DNA from: Trichoderma breve
Taxonomy: Eukaryota > Ascomycota > Sordariomycetes > Hypocreales > Hypocreaceae
Length of the DNA stretch: 64,000 nucleotides
Reading direction: 5' to 3'
NCBI RefSeq assembly: GCF_028502605.1
Contig: NC_079234.1
Location: 1,860,001 to 1,924,000, forward strand
Positions 35,304 to 48,600 of this stretch are shown in pieces. The position numbers were made by a program, and so were the translations under genes. The notes beneath the pieces were generated by a model, which worked only from the letters and a program-made list of their open reading frames with translations, had not been told where the DNA came from and searched no databases. Each line of letters begins with the position of its first letter. The stretch's first letter is position 1.

Positions 35304-37143
35304 ATGCCCAAGAGAACTTTCGCGGATTTAGCCAAGGAGATATCCGACCTTTGTGACACTCTTGATACATTTGTCGAGAATCACGAGGAGTTAGGAGCAT
35401 TTGAACCATCGTTTTCAGACTATAATTCTTGGCGAGATTTCATAAATTGCCTAAATATTAATGGGTCGCATGATGAAAAAGATGCCCGGACAAAGCTGCT
35501 TGACAAAACGGCAGACCTCCGTGACATTGTTCTGGGACCGGCGGGTATGGTAGTCTGGCCAGCTCTCACTGTCAGTCTACAGCTTTATTTTTCCTAAAAC
35601 TGAAACGAGACAAATAATGAGGGAAAGAAAAGGGATGGATGAAGAAGAAAGCCGGATAGCGCTAACCAATGGCTTAGTATCCCTATCAACTTTCAACGTT
35701 GAAAATACTTAATGACTTCTCAATACCACAAATCATCCCTCTCGACAAACCTATAACATTCTCCGAAATCACCAAAGTACTCACTGATAGGATCAGTGAG
35801 GACCTCGATAGAAGATTCACCATGTCTGAAGATTTTGTTACAAGGGTAATCCGACATGCGTCTACGTTTCACATACTCGCCGTCGATGAAGATACAAAAA
35901 CCGTCTCACATACTGCACCTTCACAAGCTTTTCTAGACAATCCAATCCCGCCATTCGCTCCACTAAAGGTTCCTTCATATAGTGTGAAGAGTACTCTAAC
36001 GATTTGTTTGGATCCGAGATTCCTCAGCACAGCCTTCCGAATTGGCGATGCATTGCTTCGATATGGAGATATTGTTGAGCCTTACGAGACGGCCTTCAAC
36101 CTTGCCTTTGACACACCGTATGACTACTTAAGATACATGGCAGACGATGCGAATCTTGAACTTTGTGAGACTATGCTAGACCACCTGACGTTTGTCATGT
36201 CGAGTCACAATATGGCTACAAGAGATCACGACCAAGATACACTAGCCAATAATATAATCAACAGGATAATTGCCAGTCAGAAGAAGCCTCCGAAGATCTC
36301 CAAAATTGTTGACGTAAGCTGAATCCATCCCCGATCGATAATACTTGCCTCATACAAATATCACGGGGGGTCGGATCTAGTCGTTTGCCCTCTTCACGTC
36401 TCTTATGGAATTCCTGCTGACAACATTGTTTCTTTCATGATTTAGATGGGAGGCGGCTGGGGCGATGTATGTATCAGCATTGCCGACGCCCTCTTCCACA
36501 CAGACCAACTACCAGATTCATTTCCAAAATTCGTAGTGAAAGACCTTGATAGAATGATCATCAATGGACCAGACCATGTTGAAACATCGAATCTTGACGG
36601 AAGCATAAAGAAAAATATCACCTTTGAAAAGTATAATTTTATCGACGACGGGGAGAATGAGAAAGACGAAGCTGACATATACATGTTTCGCTTTGTTATG
36701 CACGATTGGTCGGACAGCCGCGTGATTACAATTCTAAAAAACATTGTGCCCAACATGAAGAAAGATGCGCTCATCCTCATTATGGACTACATCATTCCTA
36801 AATCAAATGTGTTCCCACTGGTGGTTGAGAGGCTAAAAAGGTTCGTCAATGCTCACATTTAGCAATGATGATTAGTGCGTTAACAGTTGCCACTAGGACA
36901 ATGGACATGGCCGCTATGTCTATCTTGGCAGGCAAAGAGAGAACGGAGGATGACTGGCGCCAGCTAATTACGAGGTTTAATAATGAGAATCCTGATAATG
37001 AGCTGGAATTTACGCTTTGTCCAGGAAATGAATCTTGTACAGATAATACGCCCTGTACACACAATGAGCTTTGTAACAGGAAGCATGCGTTCGGGGTTGT
37101 CGAGTTGAAGTTTGCGTCTTCGTCCAAGAGCGTATGTAAATAG
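35304..37143 (+). CDS. Class I-type fungal O-methyltransferase with Cys-rich insert
   Basis: This is a SAM-dependent O-methyltransferase of the plant/fungal COMT-like family (Methyltransf_2). Exons are 35304-35570, 35678-36313, 36446-36840 and 36897-37143. The N-terminal helical dimerisation region includes 'YPYQLSTLKILNDFSIPQ', with the winged-helix 'FTMSEDFVTRVIRHAS' after it. The SAM-binding motif is 'VDMGGGWGD' across the second intron. 'FRFVMHDWSD' carries the catalytic His-Asp block, and 'MDMAAMSILAGKERTEDDW' is the usual substrate-pocket helix. At 37012-37085 the protein has an unexpected insert, 'CPGNESCTDNTPCTHNELC', before the final beta-strand 'HAFGVVELKF'. It lies 464 bp downstream of the CmcJ-like gene. 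The substrate is probably a phenolic or enolic specialised metabolite; that is inference. Confidence 0.88.
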
Positions 37144-37748
37144 CTTCCGTGGGATGGGATGTCAGGGAATATTTGAATACGAGAAGTTGAGCCAGAGTAG
37201 GCATGACCCAAAATGAATTAGAAGACTAATATATGTGACTTTTAAGTTTGTAGTACTAGAGATCTATGTTAGACAGCCAAATGAGGCATTCTGAGTTGGA
37301 TACAGACTCAGATATTGCAGAAACGAACCAAAATAGGCGATCCCAAGGCTTTTCACAACCTACTGAAGTCATCAACAACCTAGTTCAGTACAAGCTATTA
37401 AAATGTTATAAAGAACTTAGTGGAAACTCGAATTCTATGGTCGTAATTGCTGGATCGAGGAGATGAAACATTCTGAAGGAGATTCTCGTGAAGTAACCAA
37501 CCTGCCGACAAGGGTGGTCCTTGCACATGTATCTAGAGCTCCAATTCGAAGTTGAATGCTAGTATTAAACGCTAGTATTGTACCTTAATTTGCATTATCT
37601 AAATTCTATATCACATTATGAGCATGAGCTGTTACTGCAGCTACTATATTGCGTGCATATTCAATCACAAAGTATTCAGTAGAAAAAGAGCCCTATTCGC
37701 TGGAAACAACCATATGGTATGCCATTCAAGATGTCTCCAAATAAACGG
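37144..37748. other. Intergenic spacer
   Basis: This is the convergent spacer between the methyltransferase and carboxylesterase genes. No supported gene was seen; it is AT-rich with no notable repeat. Confidence 0.45.
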
Positions 37749-39424
37749 TTAAGGGGAAGGCGTTGGTGTAGACATTCCGAAAAGACCAAAGGTAACAGTG
37801 GAACATGGGGAGTTCCATTCCGAGGGGGGCACGAATTGGGCTGAAGGGATATTATCTTTGCCAAGCAAGATGTACGAATTCTCATTCTGATCAAACTGTG
37901 GCGATCCCAGTTCGGCAAGGCCGTTGACAGGATCGTTAGCAAAGGAGGCCCAGGCTTTTTGCATAATCTTTGTCAAGTTTCTTTGGTCCGCTGTCGTTGG
38001 AAGTCCGGTAACATCTTCCGAAGCCCCAAAAACCATGTGTAAATCGACCATGTGGTAAGCTCCACTCGTGCTGTCGTTCGTGCTGTATAGGCGAGTATTA
38101 TCCCAATCAGCCATATATCGAAAGGTCCATGCTGGAACCCCATGGCTGCGACGAAGCCGCAGCTTGAAAGGTTACTGGGCACGTGAAAGATTTGAGAAGA
38201 AACTGGGTAACATCTTGAGAGGTCGGTAGAAGACCTGTTTGGGCAAATGGAACGAGACGATAGAAGCCGTCCTCGTTGTTCGTATTTCCAAGCATGATAG
38301 GTACCTTGGCGAAATGACCTGCAGTGGTTCCGTTGATGTAGTCAGAGAAGACAACCTCATCATCGGGGAAGGGAGCAAAAATGGGAGATGGATCTCAAGA
38401 AGTTGTCGCTTGGAAGAGGTCTGATTGTTTCCGAAATCGCCAAGATGTTTTGCCAGCCGACTTGTCGGACGCAAGCCAATTGATCTTCTTCACTCGTACA
38501 GTTCACTCCTGCGACAATGGTATTCCAATTATTCTCAACGGTAGTGGCAGTGTTAAAAGGGAAACTGAAAGCGTTGCCAGAGTGGGCTATGATGCCGCTG
38601 ACAATAGGATCTTGCTCATAAGCATAGGCCCAAAAGTCAACTGCTTCGCCCCCAACAGACTGTCCAAAGATAGTAATCTTCTCAGGATTACCTCCAAATG
38701 CGGCAATATTATCGCGAACCCATTCAACACCAACGCGCTGATCACGGAGACCAAGGTTGGCAGGCTGGCCTGGGGCTCCAGGGAAGCCGAAGACGTCAAT
38801 TCGGTAGTTAACCGTAACAATGACTACATCCTGCGCGCCCGCAAAGTATTTGCCGTTGTAGAACGCAGTGTCAGTGCCTCCAAGGTTGAATCCTACCTTC
38901 AGTTAGCACTACATTTCTCACACCCCTTATGGATCGTCAACGAATAGATACTGACCTCCTCCAAAGAAGAAGACCAAGACGGGCTTGGAAGCATCTGCGA
39001 CATTAGTTGCTTTGGTCCAAACGTTTAAATATAGGCAATCCTCGCTCTGAGGAGTGGCACCATCAACCAAAAAATCTGCAACACACTTTGCACCCTGTGG
39101 AGTGAAACCAGGGTAGCCAGAAAGGTTTGTATTTCTTGGATGAGGACAGGCTGCCGCATACTTTGAAGTTATGTAAGGCTTTGAACTGGCGTTGAGCTTG
39201 ACAGGAGCTTCGAATCGCAACTGGCCGACTGGTGGTTGTGCATAAGGGATGCCCAAGAATTCGACAACACAGTCTGAATTCCATGGAACATGTCCGGTAA
39301 TAAGGCCACTAGTTGTAAGCACGTTGCTAGATTGGCTGATGCTGCACCCAACGTTTGGCTCCACGGGGATGGATGTTACAAGCGTCCCAAAGACAAGAGC
39401 TGTAACCTGAGACTGAAAACGCAT
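37749..39424 (-). pseudogene. Secreted type-B carboxylesterase/lipase with two frameshifts
   Basis: This sequence is a carboxylesterase type B (alpha/beta hydrolase) with a signal peptide ('MRFQSQVTALVFGTLVTS'). Blocks visible in order are 'EFLGIPYAQPPVGQLRF', 'EDCLYLNVWTK', 'VLVFFFGGG', one intron (38955-38893), 'FNLGGTDTAFYNG', 'NYRIDVFGFPG', 'NLGLRDQRVGVEWVRDNI', the nucleophile elbow 'IFGQSVGGEA', and 'GNTNNEDGFYR'. The C-terminal 'TSGAYHMVDLHMVFG' supplies the catalytic His. The frame changes by one base near 38393, between 'PSDNFLRS' and 'FAPFPDDEVVFSDY'. It changes again near 38145, between 'FTCPVTFQAAA' and 'HGVPAWTFRYMADWD'. I found no GT-AG intron that fixes either shift while keeping the conserved residues. 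It is either a recent pseudogene or carries assembly indels. Confidence 0.75.
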
Positions 39425-42034
39425 GATGCAGTCACTTGTGGTAAATGTCTTATATCTAATTATTCATGCTGGTGGAATATTGAAATCTAGAACTCAGAGA
39501 AGCCTGCGTATATATATACTTAGAATCTCAATGTTGATCATGAGGACACTGACCACTATGTAGAACTACGGTTGCAGCAGACGATGCCTGCAAGCAGGGG
39601 TTTTGGTAGTAACAATATTGTTCTGTAATCACTATTTCCTGTTTGTTGCATGTGTATTCACTGGACATTACGTTGATGACTGGCTACCTGCTAGTCAATA
39701 GAGATTCTTGGTATCAGCCCCTGGAGCGGGTAATACGCATCGTCTCAACCATGTAAGGGTTGCCAGCTAATTAATCACGAGCTTACCTGCAGCTGATCGT
39801 TCTATTTCTGTAATCGTCTAACCTTGTAGTTTACATCTCTGCCTCTGTGTGCCAATGAATACCAAGAGAGTGAGAACTACATATGCTGAAGCAACCCACA
39901 ACATATGTATTTAAATGATCATTCATCGCTTGAAAGACATACTGCGAGTGTCTTCACGTCTTGATATGATAGATGGCACAGAACTACTTCAAACGTTGAA
40001 AAGAGACACACCTATAGCTTGTCGACGTGCGATGAAGAATACCTGTTGCATCTTGAGTTCCCTTTGGGGAATGCGGCACCCTAGTCATTTACACAGGGCA
40101 GTCATCATCATCAACCCAACGCTTTCGATAATAGTATTTAAAATCGGATGATTAGCAATGCAACTTCAATTACTACTAATCGTTTTGAGAACCTCAATCA
40201 ATAAGTGGTTGCAACAGTCTTGAAGACAGGGCTGTAGGAGTGGAGGCGGCCGCGAATCCAAGGTCGAAAAGGTTGATCTGACGATCCGCGCGTCCGGATG
40301 CCTAAACTTGATCACATTGCCAAGTTATGCTGCATGAAATGAAAATTTGCATAGATTAGTGTCACAAGCCTTAGCAGTTTCACATATCATTACGGTATGT
40401 AGCAGGAGTAGTTGTAGTAATGGTTGTGGTATTGGTGCCAACTCCGATATCATGGAAGAGCTGGTAACATATCTCAATTGATGACAACACCGCTGTCAAA
40501 GTTGCCATAGATATGACTATCTATATCGCCTTTAAATGGAGAACTGCCAATTATGGAGGTCCAACCGTGATTGTTTCCATTAGTGATACTATCTTGAATA
40601 TTTGGGTGAACAAGTTATACATTTGTTGAAGAAAGAGATATACAGTGGCGTTGGAATGTTTGATAACCTGGACTGTATCCTTTTTAAACATTCATTTTCT
40701 TGGCTGGAAGACTCGTGTCATCCCCAGGCGGAAATTCGGCGTAACTTAACCAGCGTTGTGTCTACTTGAACGGATATCCGACGTAATTGTGATTTATGCA
40801 GGCTTCCTTTGTTGGGGGGAACATGGGGGCGAGCATGGGGGCGAGCCGGCGGGAGAGCATGGGGGAAGAATTGTGAGAATCTAACGCTACTCAAGATCTG
40901 CATGTCAGACTAGGTCATGACACCAGTTAATAGCGCCGGGTCATTAAGCTGAGGGATTAACAAATGCAGAACTGGATGACAAACGAGGGACTCGTTTTTG
41001 GTAAAATCATTTGCAGGGGAAAATAGCTGCTACAGGGCACATGTTACGCCTCTTCTTCACCCACCGATAAAAAGCTATATATTGTTTCAGCACTAGTCGC
41101 GGAAGTAGCCATTCCAGTATTTTCTAGAGTGTGTTTTTAATTGCATAAAGTCCACTGGGACAGTGGCGGCTGCAAAATAGACAGCCTCTTATAACTCGAA
41201 AAGACGTTCTAGCATACAAACGCATCCACAGACTTTAACGCCCAATTACACAGCTTGTACAAAGCGCACCCTTTATTTTGTTACCTGAAAATTGATATTA
41301 AGCTCGCTTGTTATTATCTGTCCATTTCTATATATTTCGTCTTTATCATCCACTGGGCGGGCTGGGCCTTGAAAGCTACAGAGATCATGGAATTGCTTGG
41401 TCTGAAGGTAAACACCTCGGATGGTTTTAAGATGAAGACTGCCTAAATAGGGATATGCTTATTACACTAGTTGCCTGGATAGGGATGTGCTCATTGCGCT
41501 GGCCTTTCAGTCTTTGCTTATATCACCTGCACTTTTAGCGTAGCCTTCTTTGATCCTCTACAATAGAGCCATCTAGCGGCCCCGAGCTCTCTGCTACTTA
41601 TGATCGCATGTGTCTAAGCCGTGGAAGGAGATCACTCTCTGGAGGTATGTACAAACACAGCTGCTAGAAAGAAGTGAGTCTACCATACCCTTGTCAATGA
41701 TAGCCAGGATCAATTTGGACTCCAACTTCTAGCTTGTAGATCTATGTTGCTGAGGGTTTCTCGAAAAATCCGAGTTATATCTTCATATAAATCTGAGAAA
41801 TAATTTTTTGCTAACCTTTATATAAACCGCTTAGCCGTTTATTTACGCTGTGTATAGCGATTAATTACAAAAGGTGGCATTATCACCTATTAGGTATCAT
41901 ATAGAGCAAAGGGTGGGTAAAACTTCTGGAAGGAGTAAGATCTCGCCGCTTGACCACGCTGCGTATCAGCTCTATATAGAGTGGTTATCAATTGTTTTAG
42001 TGGGCTTAAGATATAATTCGACAAATTTTCTCAT
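39425..42034. other. 2.6-kb gene-poor spacer
   Basis: No supported gene was seen. It holds a short G-rich tandem ('CATGGGGGCGAG' twice, plus a related third unit) at about 40822-40866. AT-rich, transposon-like sequence lies at about 41790-42010, which I could not assign to a family. Confidence 0.45.
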
Positions 42035-43200
42035 CTATCGGACCAGCACTCCTCGGTATCTCATCTTTCCACTTTTTAACGTATCAATGGCCTCTTTGAC
42101 TCCATCCTCCGTCATCGGGAAAGTCATAACTGTTGGCTTGATTCCATGCCGAGAAGCAAATCGAAGCAATTCACAAATAGTGCGGCGCGAAGCTGTCAGT
42201 GATCCTCTGATGGAAGCTCCTAGACCCGTCAACTCTCCAAGATCAATGGGGGTATTCTCCGCAGAAACAGTCAATGGATATATTGTGCCATGAACGGCCA
42301 AGAGTTCAATCAGACTGCCACGGTTACGGTTACGTTAGTAAATGGGTTGGTTTGCGTTATCATGGTGTGAAATGGGATAACGTACTTGTTAAAGTTTTTG
42401 CTTCCAGTATTTCCGCATAGCAATAAATGGTTCAAGGGTCTAAAGCCAGGTGGAGCAGGCTTCTCTGAATCGTAGACGTAAAATTCTGTCGCTCCATAGT
42501 CAAGTGCTTCCTGTCGTTTTGATTCAGAAGTTGATAGAACTACGACTTCGTGACCCATAGCTGCAGCAAGTTTGATGGCTAAGTGACCTAGGCCACCGAT
42601 ACCCATGATACCAATGCGATCCGTCGATTTGACATCAGGGCCGGTCAAGACAGTGAAGACTGTAGAGCCTGCACATAGAAGCGGCGCTGCATCAGCAGAG
42701 TCATATCCGTCTGGGATCGGAAAGACCATGTTGGCTGACCAGATCACACCCGAAGAAATAGTACCCATCTTGTCAGCGTTTCTGTTAAAGTCAACGCGTG
42801 AAGTACAGTACTGATCCCTCCCTTTTCCACCCAAACCATTAGCCCTTGTCCACTAACCGAGAGGATATCTATGGATATGTTTCGAAGAGTACAACTCACC
42901 ACTCAAGCAGCATTCACAGGTGCCGCAGACCTTGTGTGTATAGCCGAATCCGACGCGGTCTCCAACCTTAATGTCTGTTGACACACCAGGGCCGAGCTGT
43001 CTTACAACTCCCACACCTTCATGGCCGATAATGCGCCCGCGCCTCAGGTAGTGAAGATCGGTGCCGCACAGTCCTGAGTGGGTTGTTTCAATGTATACCT
43101 CGCCATAGCCAAGAACGCGAGTCGTCGTTTCAACAGCCAACTCTCCTTCAGGTGTACCTCTGAAGATGTCGAGGGTGATGGCTGAACTGCTGTCGGCCAT
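42035..43200 (-). CDS. Zinc-dependent alcohol dehydrogenase (MDR; cinnamyl-alcohol-dehydrogenase-like)
   Basis: This NAD(P)-dependent zinc alcohol dehydrogenase is about 330 residues long. Exons are 43200-42900, 42821-42386 and 42314-42035. The catalytic-zinc Cys lies in 'GLCGTDLHYL', followed by 'GHEGVGVV'. The structural-zinc lobe 'CGTCECCLSG' continues across the first intron as 'RDQYC'; this join requires acceptor 42822. The Rossmann motif is 'GIMGIGGLGHLAIKLA'. The C-terminal exon ends 'AIDTLKSGKMRYRGVLV', normal for the YahK/CAD-like group. It is likely cytosolic and reduces aldehydes or oxidises primary alcohols. It stands alone between long spacers and may or may not belong with the metabolic genes at 33704-39424. 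Confidence 0.9.
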
Positions 43201-45673
43201 GTTACTATACGAGTATATTTCTCTTTGGAAAGTATCGGATAAGTGTGGTTGAAGTATAGATCAAAGGAAAAAGCCTTTCAACGTAGCAAGTAATTGCGCC
43301 TAAGTATTCTCAATTCGGCCTTAGAGGGCTTGAGACTGAGCAGTTTCACCTTTTATGAGGACTGCCAATTTGCTTTTTAAAAGAAACCGAAATGCGTCCT
43401 ACTTACTTATAGACAATTAGCTAACACACACACATAGATCTATATATAATATAAAAAAAATGACGATGGCGTCAATTACACCAAGCGTTTCCCGAAACAA
43501 GGTGGCAAAAGGCGGTCCTCGTACCAACTAACACGGTGGGGTTCATCTGTTGAGTCTCCAGCTTGTTTACGACTCTGAACATGAAATTGTATTGCACCGA
43601 CGCTGGCCGCATTAGTAATTCAGTTTTGAAGTAGCTGTCCAGCCAATCATCGCACAACTGACTAATGCTCATTCAAGGATTTGTTCTAGACCTGCTGTTT
43701 TTGCTACTCTTCAACAGCAAAACCCGCAAAAGTCCCGTTTTACTTGCACAGCTAAAATTCTTTGTCGATCCACTTGACTCTGTTCGGAATGCCAGTCTTT
43801 CTTCAAAAGGAGAAACTCCTTATTAGACGTATCCATCTTTCTTCTGGCCAGAGGCTGACGACATCGTCACGCGTTCTCTTCGGCTTTCGTACGTATGTCC
43901 TTGGTATTACTCCGTGGTAACTAGTAACTTGATGGCATTCTAAAGTCTAGAACGCTCAAGGAGTAGCCAGAAGCACGAAGATGCTGTATTATGGTCAACC
44001 ATACAATGGCTAATCTGTAACGTGGGAGTTGGAAATCTCAAACGCAAGCCACATCTTGTCAATCTCACTACAGCAGCGTTCTCTGTCCCACTTGGCCCTA
44101 TTATATCGAATGGCGTCAAGCCAGCCTCTTCCAAGCTCTCTGTAGCTCAACTCAAAAGCTCTTACAGATCCCTACCATGTCCATTGACAGTGCAGTGAAC
44201 GCAGAAGGGAAGTGGATTTTAACGCACCGTTCGGGTCTCTACGAATTGACAGCTCAGATTTTCTGCGCAATCAATCTGAAGGAAACCCGGGTTACAAGTT
44301 TTATTTTTTTTCCCCACCGTATCAGGCCCCCCACGCCATAACAAAGGTGGCAAGCGCTCACCACTCTCACCGAGATTGCTTTACCTTGCGCCTTCAGATG
44401 AATAAGATAAAATAAAATAAAATTTAATCGCTGCATTTTAAAACCCATCGGTCAAATGCATTTTTTGTAGCACCGATGTCAAGTTCAAGATCGACTACTG
44501 TACTACGATGACAAATGGCCTCTTAGCCATTCTCAACTGCCATCTTATCACGACAGGCAGCTTCTTTTATTTAGACCCAATGTCTCTCACGTTAGACAGG
44601 CTCAAAATATGACGACCCCAAACTCTTCTTAGAAATTCGATAAAGACATCTATTCTACGGACCTCGCATGCCACCTCCCGCACTTCTCTGTGACATTTAT
44701 AACTTGGAGCGATCCGCACAGTAACCATACACGATGTTGATAGGCAGCCCATCTCTTGGTTCCATTTAGTTCATTGTGTCGTGGCTGTTGTAAACTCTCT
44801 TTCAAAATTCTAGCGCCCTGTTTTCTCTCACACAATTGGCTTAGTCACCCACTCAAAATTCTGAGAGGTAAAGTGGCTTCAATTGCGTTGTCAGGTGCTG
44901 TACTTCGTAAGAGGTGGTTGGGTAACTCCATGGACATGGACATGTACACGTGCGCAAGTAAGTGCATGTATTTAAAGTGTCTGTAATGCTGGGGACAAGC
45001 ACCTGTAGGTACTGTCATACGCAACACATATGTCAGGATGAGTGTGTTAGGCTACAACTCTACACCTGTATATTCATGCCTGATGGTACTGAATGTCAAC
45101 CCATCACCATATTTACTAGCGCAACATGGATAATGCTCACAATATTTCGGGAAACACTCTCAGAGACAATGCGTCACTCAACCAAGGCAATTTTAACATC
45201 ACCGGCAATGCTAGTAAGAGCTTCTTTGCGTTATTGGGCACATCAGTACCTGCTGTAGCTCATCCTAAGCCTAGCCTAATCAGACGATAAGAGAAAATTC
45301 CCTCGAAACATTAGCAAAACCGATCCTACCTAACTTATGATAAGAAACGAATGCAAACATTAAAGGGCCTTAAGCCGCCGAGTAGGAATACTATGACTTA
45401 GTATTATACTTCTTACCGACATTAAAATGGTTCTGTGGGAGTGAGCTGGTGTACTGGTCCCTGTACGTCTTGTTTGTTAAGACAAAAACACAGCACCGGT
45501 CTTGCTACTGTCGAATCCTTCTGCCGACCTATCACCGATTGGATTCATGTTGCTTTGGTGGTGTAATTAATCCGTGAATACCCCGCCTTGTGTACAGGCA
45601 ACTCAGCTTCCAAAACATCTCATCTCCGCTGTCTCAACTTCCCTATGAAGAAAAGGCAGGCGTACTAGAAGAG
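43201..45673. other. 2.5-kb gene-poor spacer
   Basis: No supported gene was seen on either strand. There is a short (CA)n stretch followed by AT-rich sequence at about 43421-43459 upstream of the dehydrogenase. An open frame leads into the STAND gene from 45590 but has no ATG until 45674. An upstream exon ending at the 'TGTGTACAG' acceptor near 45598 is possible. Confidence 0.45.
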
Positions 45674-48600
45674 ATGAGCGAATCAGAAGAAAAAAGAGAT
45701 TCCAAATCGGATATGGGGGAAACTGTCTTATTATGCGCATCCGGCGAGAAGGAAGCCAGTGAGGGTAGGTCTGCGAGCAGGTGGGCGGAGGCCTTGCAGA
45801 GACTAAGTAAAGAGGATCAAACACAATTTGAGCTTGCACAAAACGGCATAGACGACCCGAAATCCGTCCTCTCTAATGTACTCACCGCTACTAACAAGCG
45901 AAAGGAAGACTGCATGAAGAAGAGATGGAAACTGGTAATTAAAAGGCAAACAATCATTATAAGAGACATTCTTGAAAAGCTCAGTAATTGGGTTCAAAAA
46001 TTATTAGTATGCATAACACCACCGATATTTTAACGCATATATATATGCTCATCACTGACTTCTCTCTAGGCTGTTGGCGACGTTATCATTCAATATGACC
46101 CTATACATGCAGCACTACCCTGGGCAGCTATAAAACTCATAATGCAAGCCACCATAAACGACATCGAGATCTTTGGCCATGTCCTCAGTTCGCTAGAAAA
46201 CATCAGCAATCTTATTGCTCAGTGTCAACTCATTGAGGTAATATACTTTACAGAAAGGAGAAAGCAAAGGTAAGCGTACTGCTTACTTTAAATTTAATAA
46301 ATGATGATAGAAGAACTCATCATGTGAAATTATTATAGTGGCGAACTGTTTGATCAGCTTTCGGAATGCATAACGTGCCTCTACGCCGCCATCTTGGGAT
46401 ACTTAGCAAGCATTATGCATTACTATGGCCTGACTACGGCAGTACGAATACTAAAAAGCGTCGTCGTTTCCAAGAATGACATGAAGGCTAAATACGAACC
46501 CGTCGAAATTGCCCAGGCCAAGTTTAGGCGCCTTGCCGAGATTTCAGGAGCTCAAGAGTTGGGGAGCGCTGTTGATGGCATCCAAGGAATTGAACAGCAC
46601 CTTAAAGATAAGGATGAACGAGATCAGGTGGAAATGCAGTCCCTTAGAGATACCATGAAGGTTCTTCACCAACCTATCGATCGCATTGACAGCCGTCTTG
46701 GGCAGATTCAAGATGGTATTGAGCAGCAGATGCGGACGCAAATCCTCAAGGCCATTTCCACCATACCATACGGCGTTCACCACAAAACTGCCAGCAAAGG
46801 TCGCTTGGAGGGTTCTGGCAGATGGCTTTTAAATAAATTAGCTTTCATTGACTGGAGAAAGAGAAGTAATTCATCTGTGCTATGGCTTCACGGCATTCCC
46901 GGCTCAGGAAAGACCAAACTAGCGTCTCTAGTTGTGGACGAGGTTAAAGGAAAAGAACACATGGCCTATTTCTACTGCCTAAGAAATCCGGCCGAGCCAC
47001 ACCGAGCACAATGCGACAAGATTCTTGCGAGTTTTGTTCGCCAATTGGCAAGCCTCACGCCGAGCGATCCGATATTGCCGCCTGTGAAAGAACATTACGA
47101 AGATGCTATTGAAGGGTTTGTGGGATTCGAGGACCAGGTTTGGACATCAGACGAGTGTGTCGAAGTTTTGATCCAGCTTGTCGACGAGTATCCTGCTGTG
47201 ACATTTGTTCTAGATGCCCTAGACGAAGTGGATCAAGAGGATAGACAGGAACTCTTAGATGCGCTCAATCGTATTCTACAAGAGTCGAACTCTCTTGTCA
47301 GAGTGTTCATCTCAAGCAGAAGCAATTACGATATTGCTTTCTATCTAAACGGGACGCCAAATATTTATATTGAAGCCGATGACAATGCTGAGGATATTTC
47401 AACATTCATGTACGACACTTGCTTGCATTACTTGAAGACTGAGCTGAGCATGACTCTTAGTGACACACAACTTACTTCTGCAAGACTGCTGCATGGGAAA
47501 CTCACGCCAAGTCTACGAGAGGAAATTACTGATACACTTCAGGAGGGAGCCAAGGGAATGTAAGTCTCTAGCCTTTACTAAAAGACAATTTTTCACGAAA
47601 ATTGCTCTGATAAGCCAATCTTTATCAGGTTTCGATGGGTGGACCTTCAAATCCAGTCGCTCAAAAGGGTCAAGGTAGCTGCTGATCTGAAGGCGCGTCT
47701 CGGTGCTTTACCAGATACACTCGAGGGCTCGTACTGGGAAATCTATCAAGAAATCCAAGAGTCTGGAGAGCATGCTTTTGAACTGGCCAACTTCACCTTC
47801 CAATGGCTACTGTATGCGCAGGAATCCATCTCCCTTGAAGCGCTCGCTGTGCTCGCGTGCACAAAGTCGAAATCCGAATCCGGAACTGCCTTTTCCAGCG
47901 ATGAGGTCCTGGACGTCTGCTCGAATCTGATTGTCACTCGCCAGAACTCGTTTGACTTCGCTCACTTGTCTGTTCGAGAGTTCTTTGAGCGACTACACAA
48001 CCGAGACATACATAGTTATCAGTCTGAGATAAGCCACGCCGCTATTGCAGCCGCTTGCTTGCGATATCTTAACTTGGCTCAAGTTGAAAACAGAGGGAAA
48101 GCGTTACGAGAGAAAGTTATGAATAGCATCAAAGAGGAATGTCGGGTAGATGGTGATCTCAATGAGCAGAAGAAGGAGACAGGCGAGAATACGGCAGAAA
48201 AGGACGACGAACCCCTCCAGGATGAAGTGGGTGACAACGCAAAAGAAACTAGTCAAATCAGTGACGGAGAGGCGTCCGCGGGCCAAGACGACGAAGAAGA
48301 TCCAGAAAGGACAGCTAAGAAGGTTGCTAGGTGGATCGAGAAAATGAAGGACGACCAACTAAAATGTATAAGTTTCGAGATCTTTGCAGTGGTATCATCT
48401 GATGATGTTTACGGCCAGCCAAGCACATATGCTGTAACTTGGGTGATTGATCACATTGATAAAAGCGATAAGTACCGGTTGGAAAGCCCTCTAGCTGACT
48501 TGATAAAGGCTTTCATGCTGGAGAAGAGCAGCGAAATAGGAGACTCAGCCCACAAAGTTTCCAGATCCTTTCACGTGTGGAGCGCTCTAATGAGCAAAGT

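Noticed and set aside
41790..42010. AT-rich stretch that looks transposon-like
   Set aside because: No terminal repeats, transposase fragment or target-site duplication could be identified.
41874..42293. Plus-strand 139-codon frame
   Set aside because: It lies antisense to the last exon of the zinc alcohol dehydrogenase, whose family match is unambiguous.
45590..45673. Upstream extension of the NACHT-ankyrin frame
   Set aside because: There is no ATG in frame before 45674; the extension would need an unseen upstream exon.
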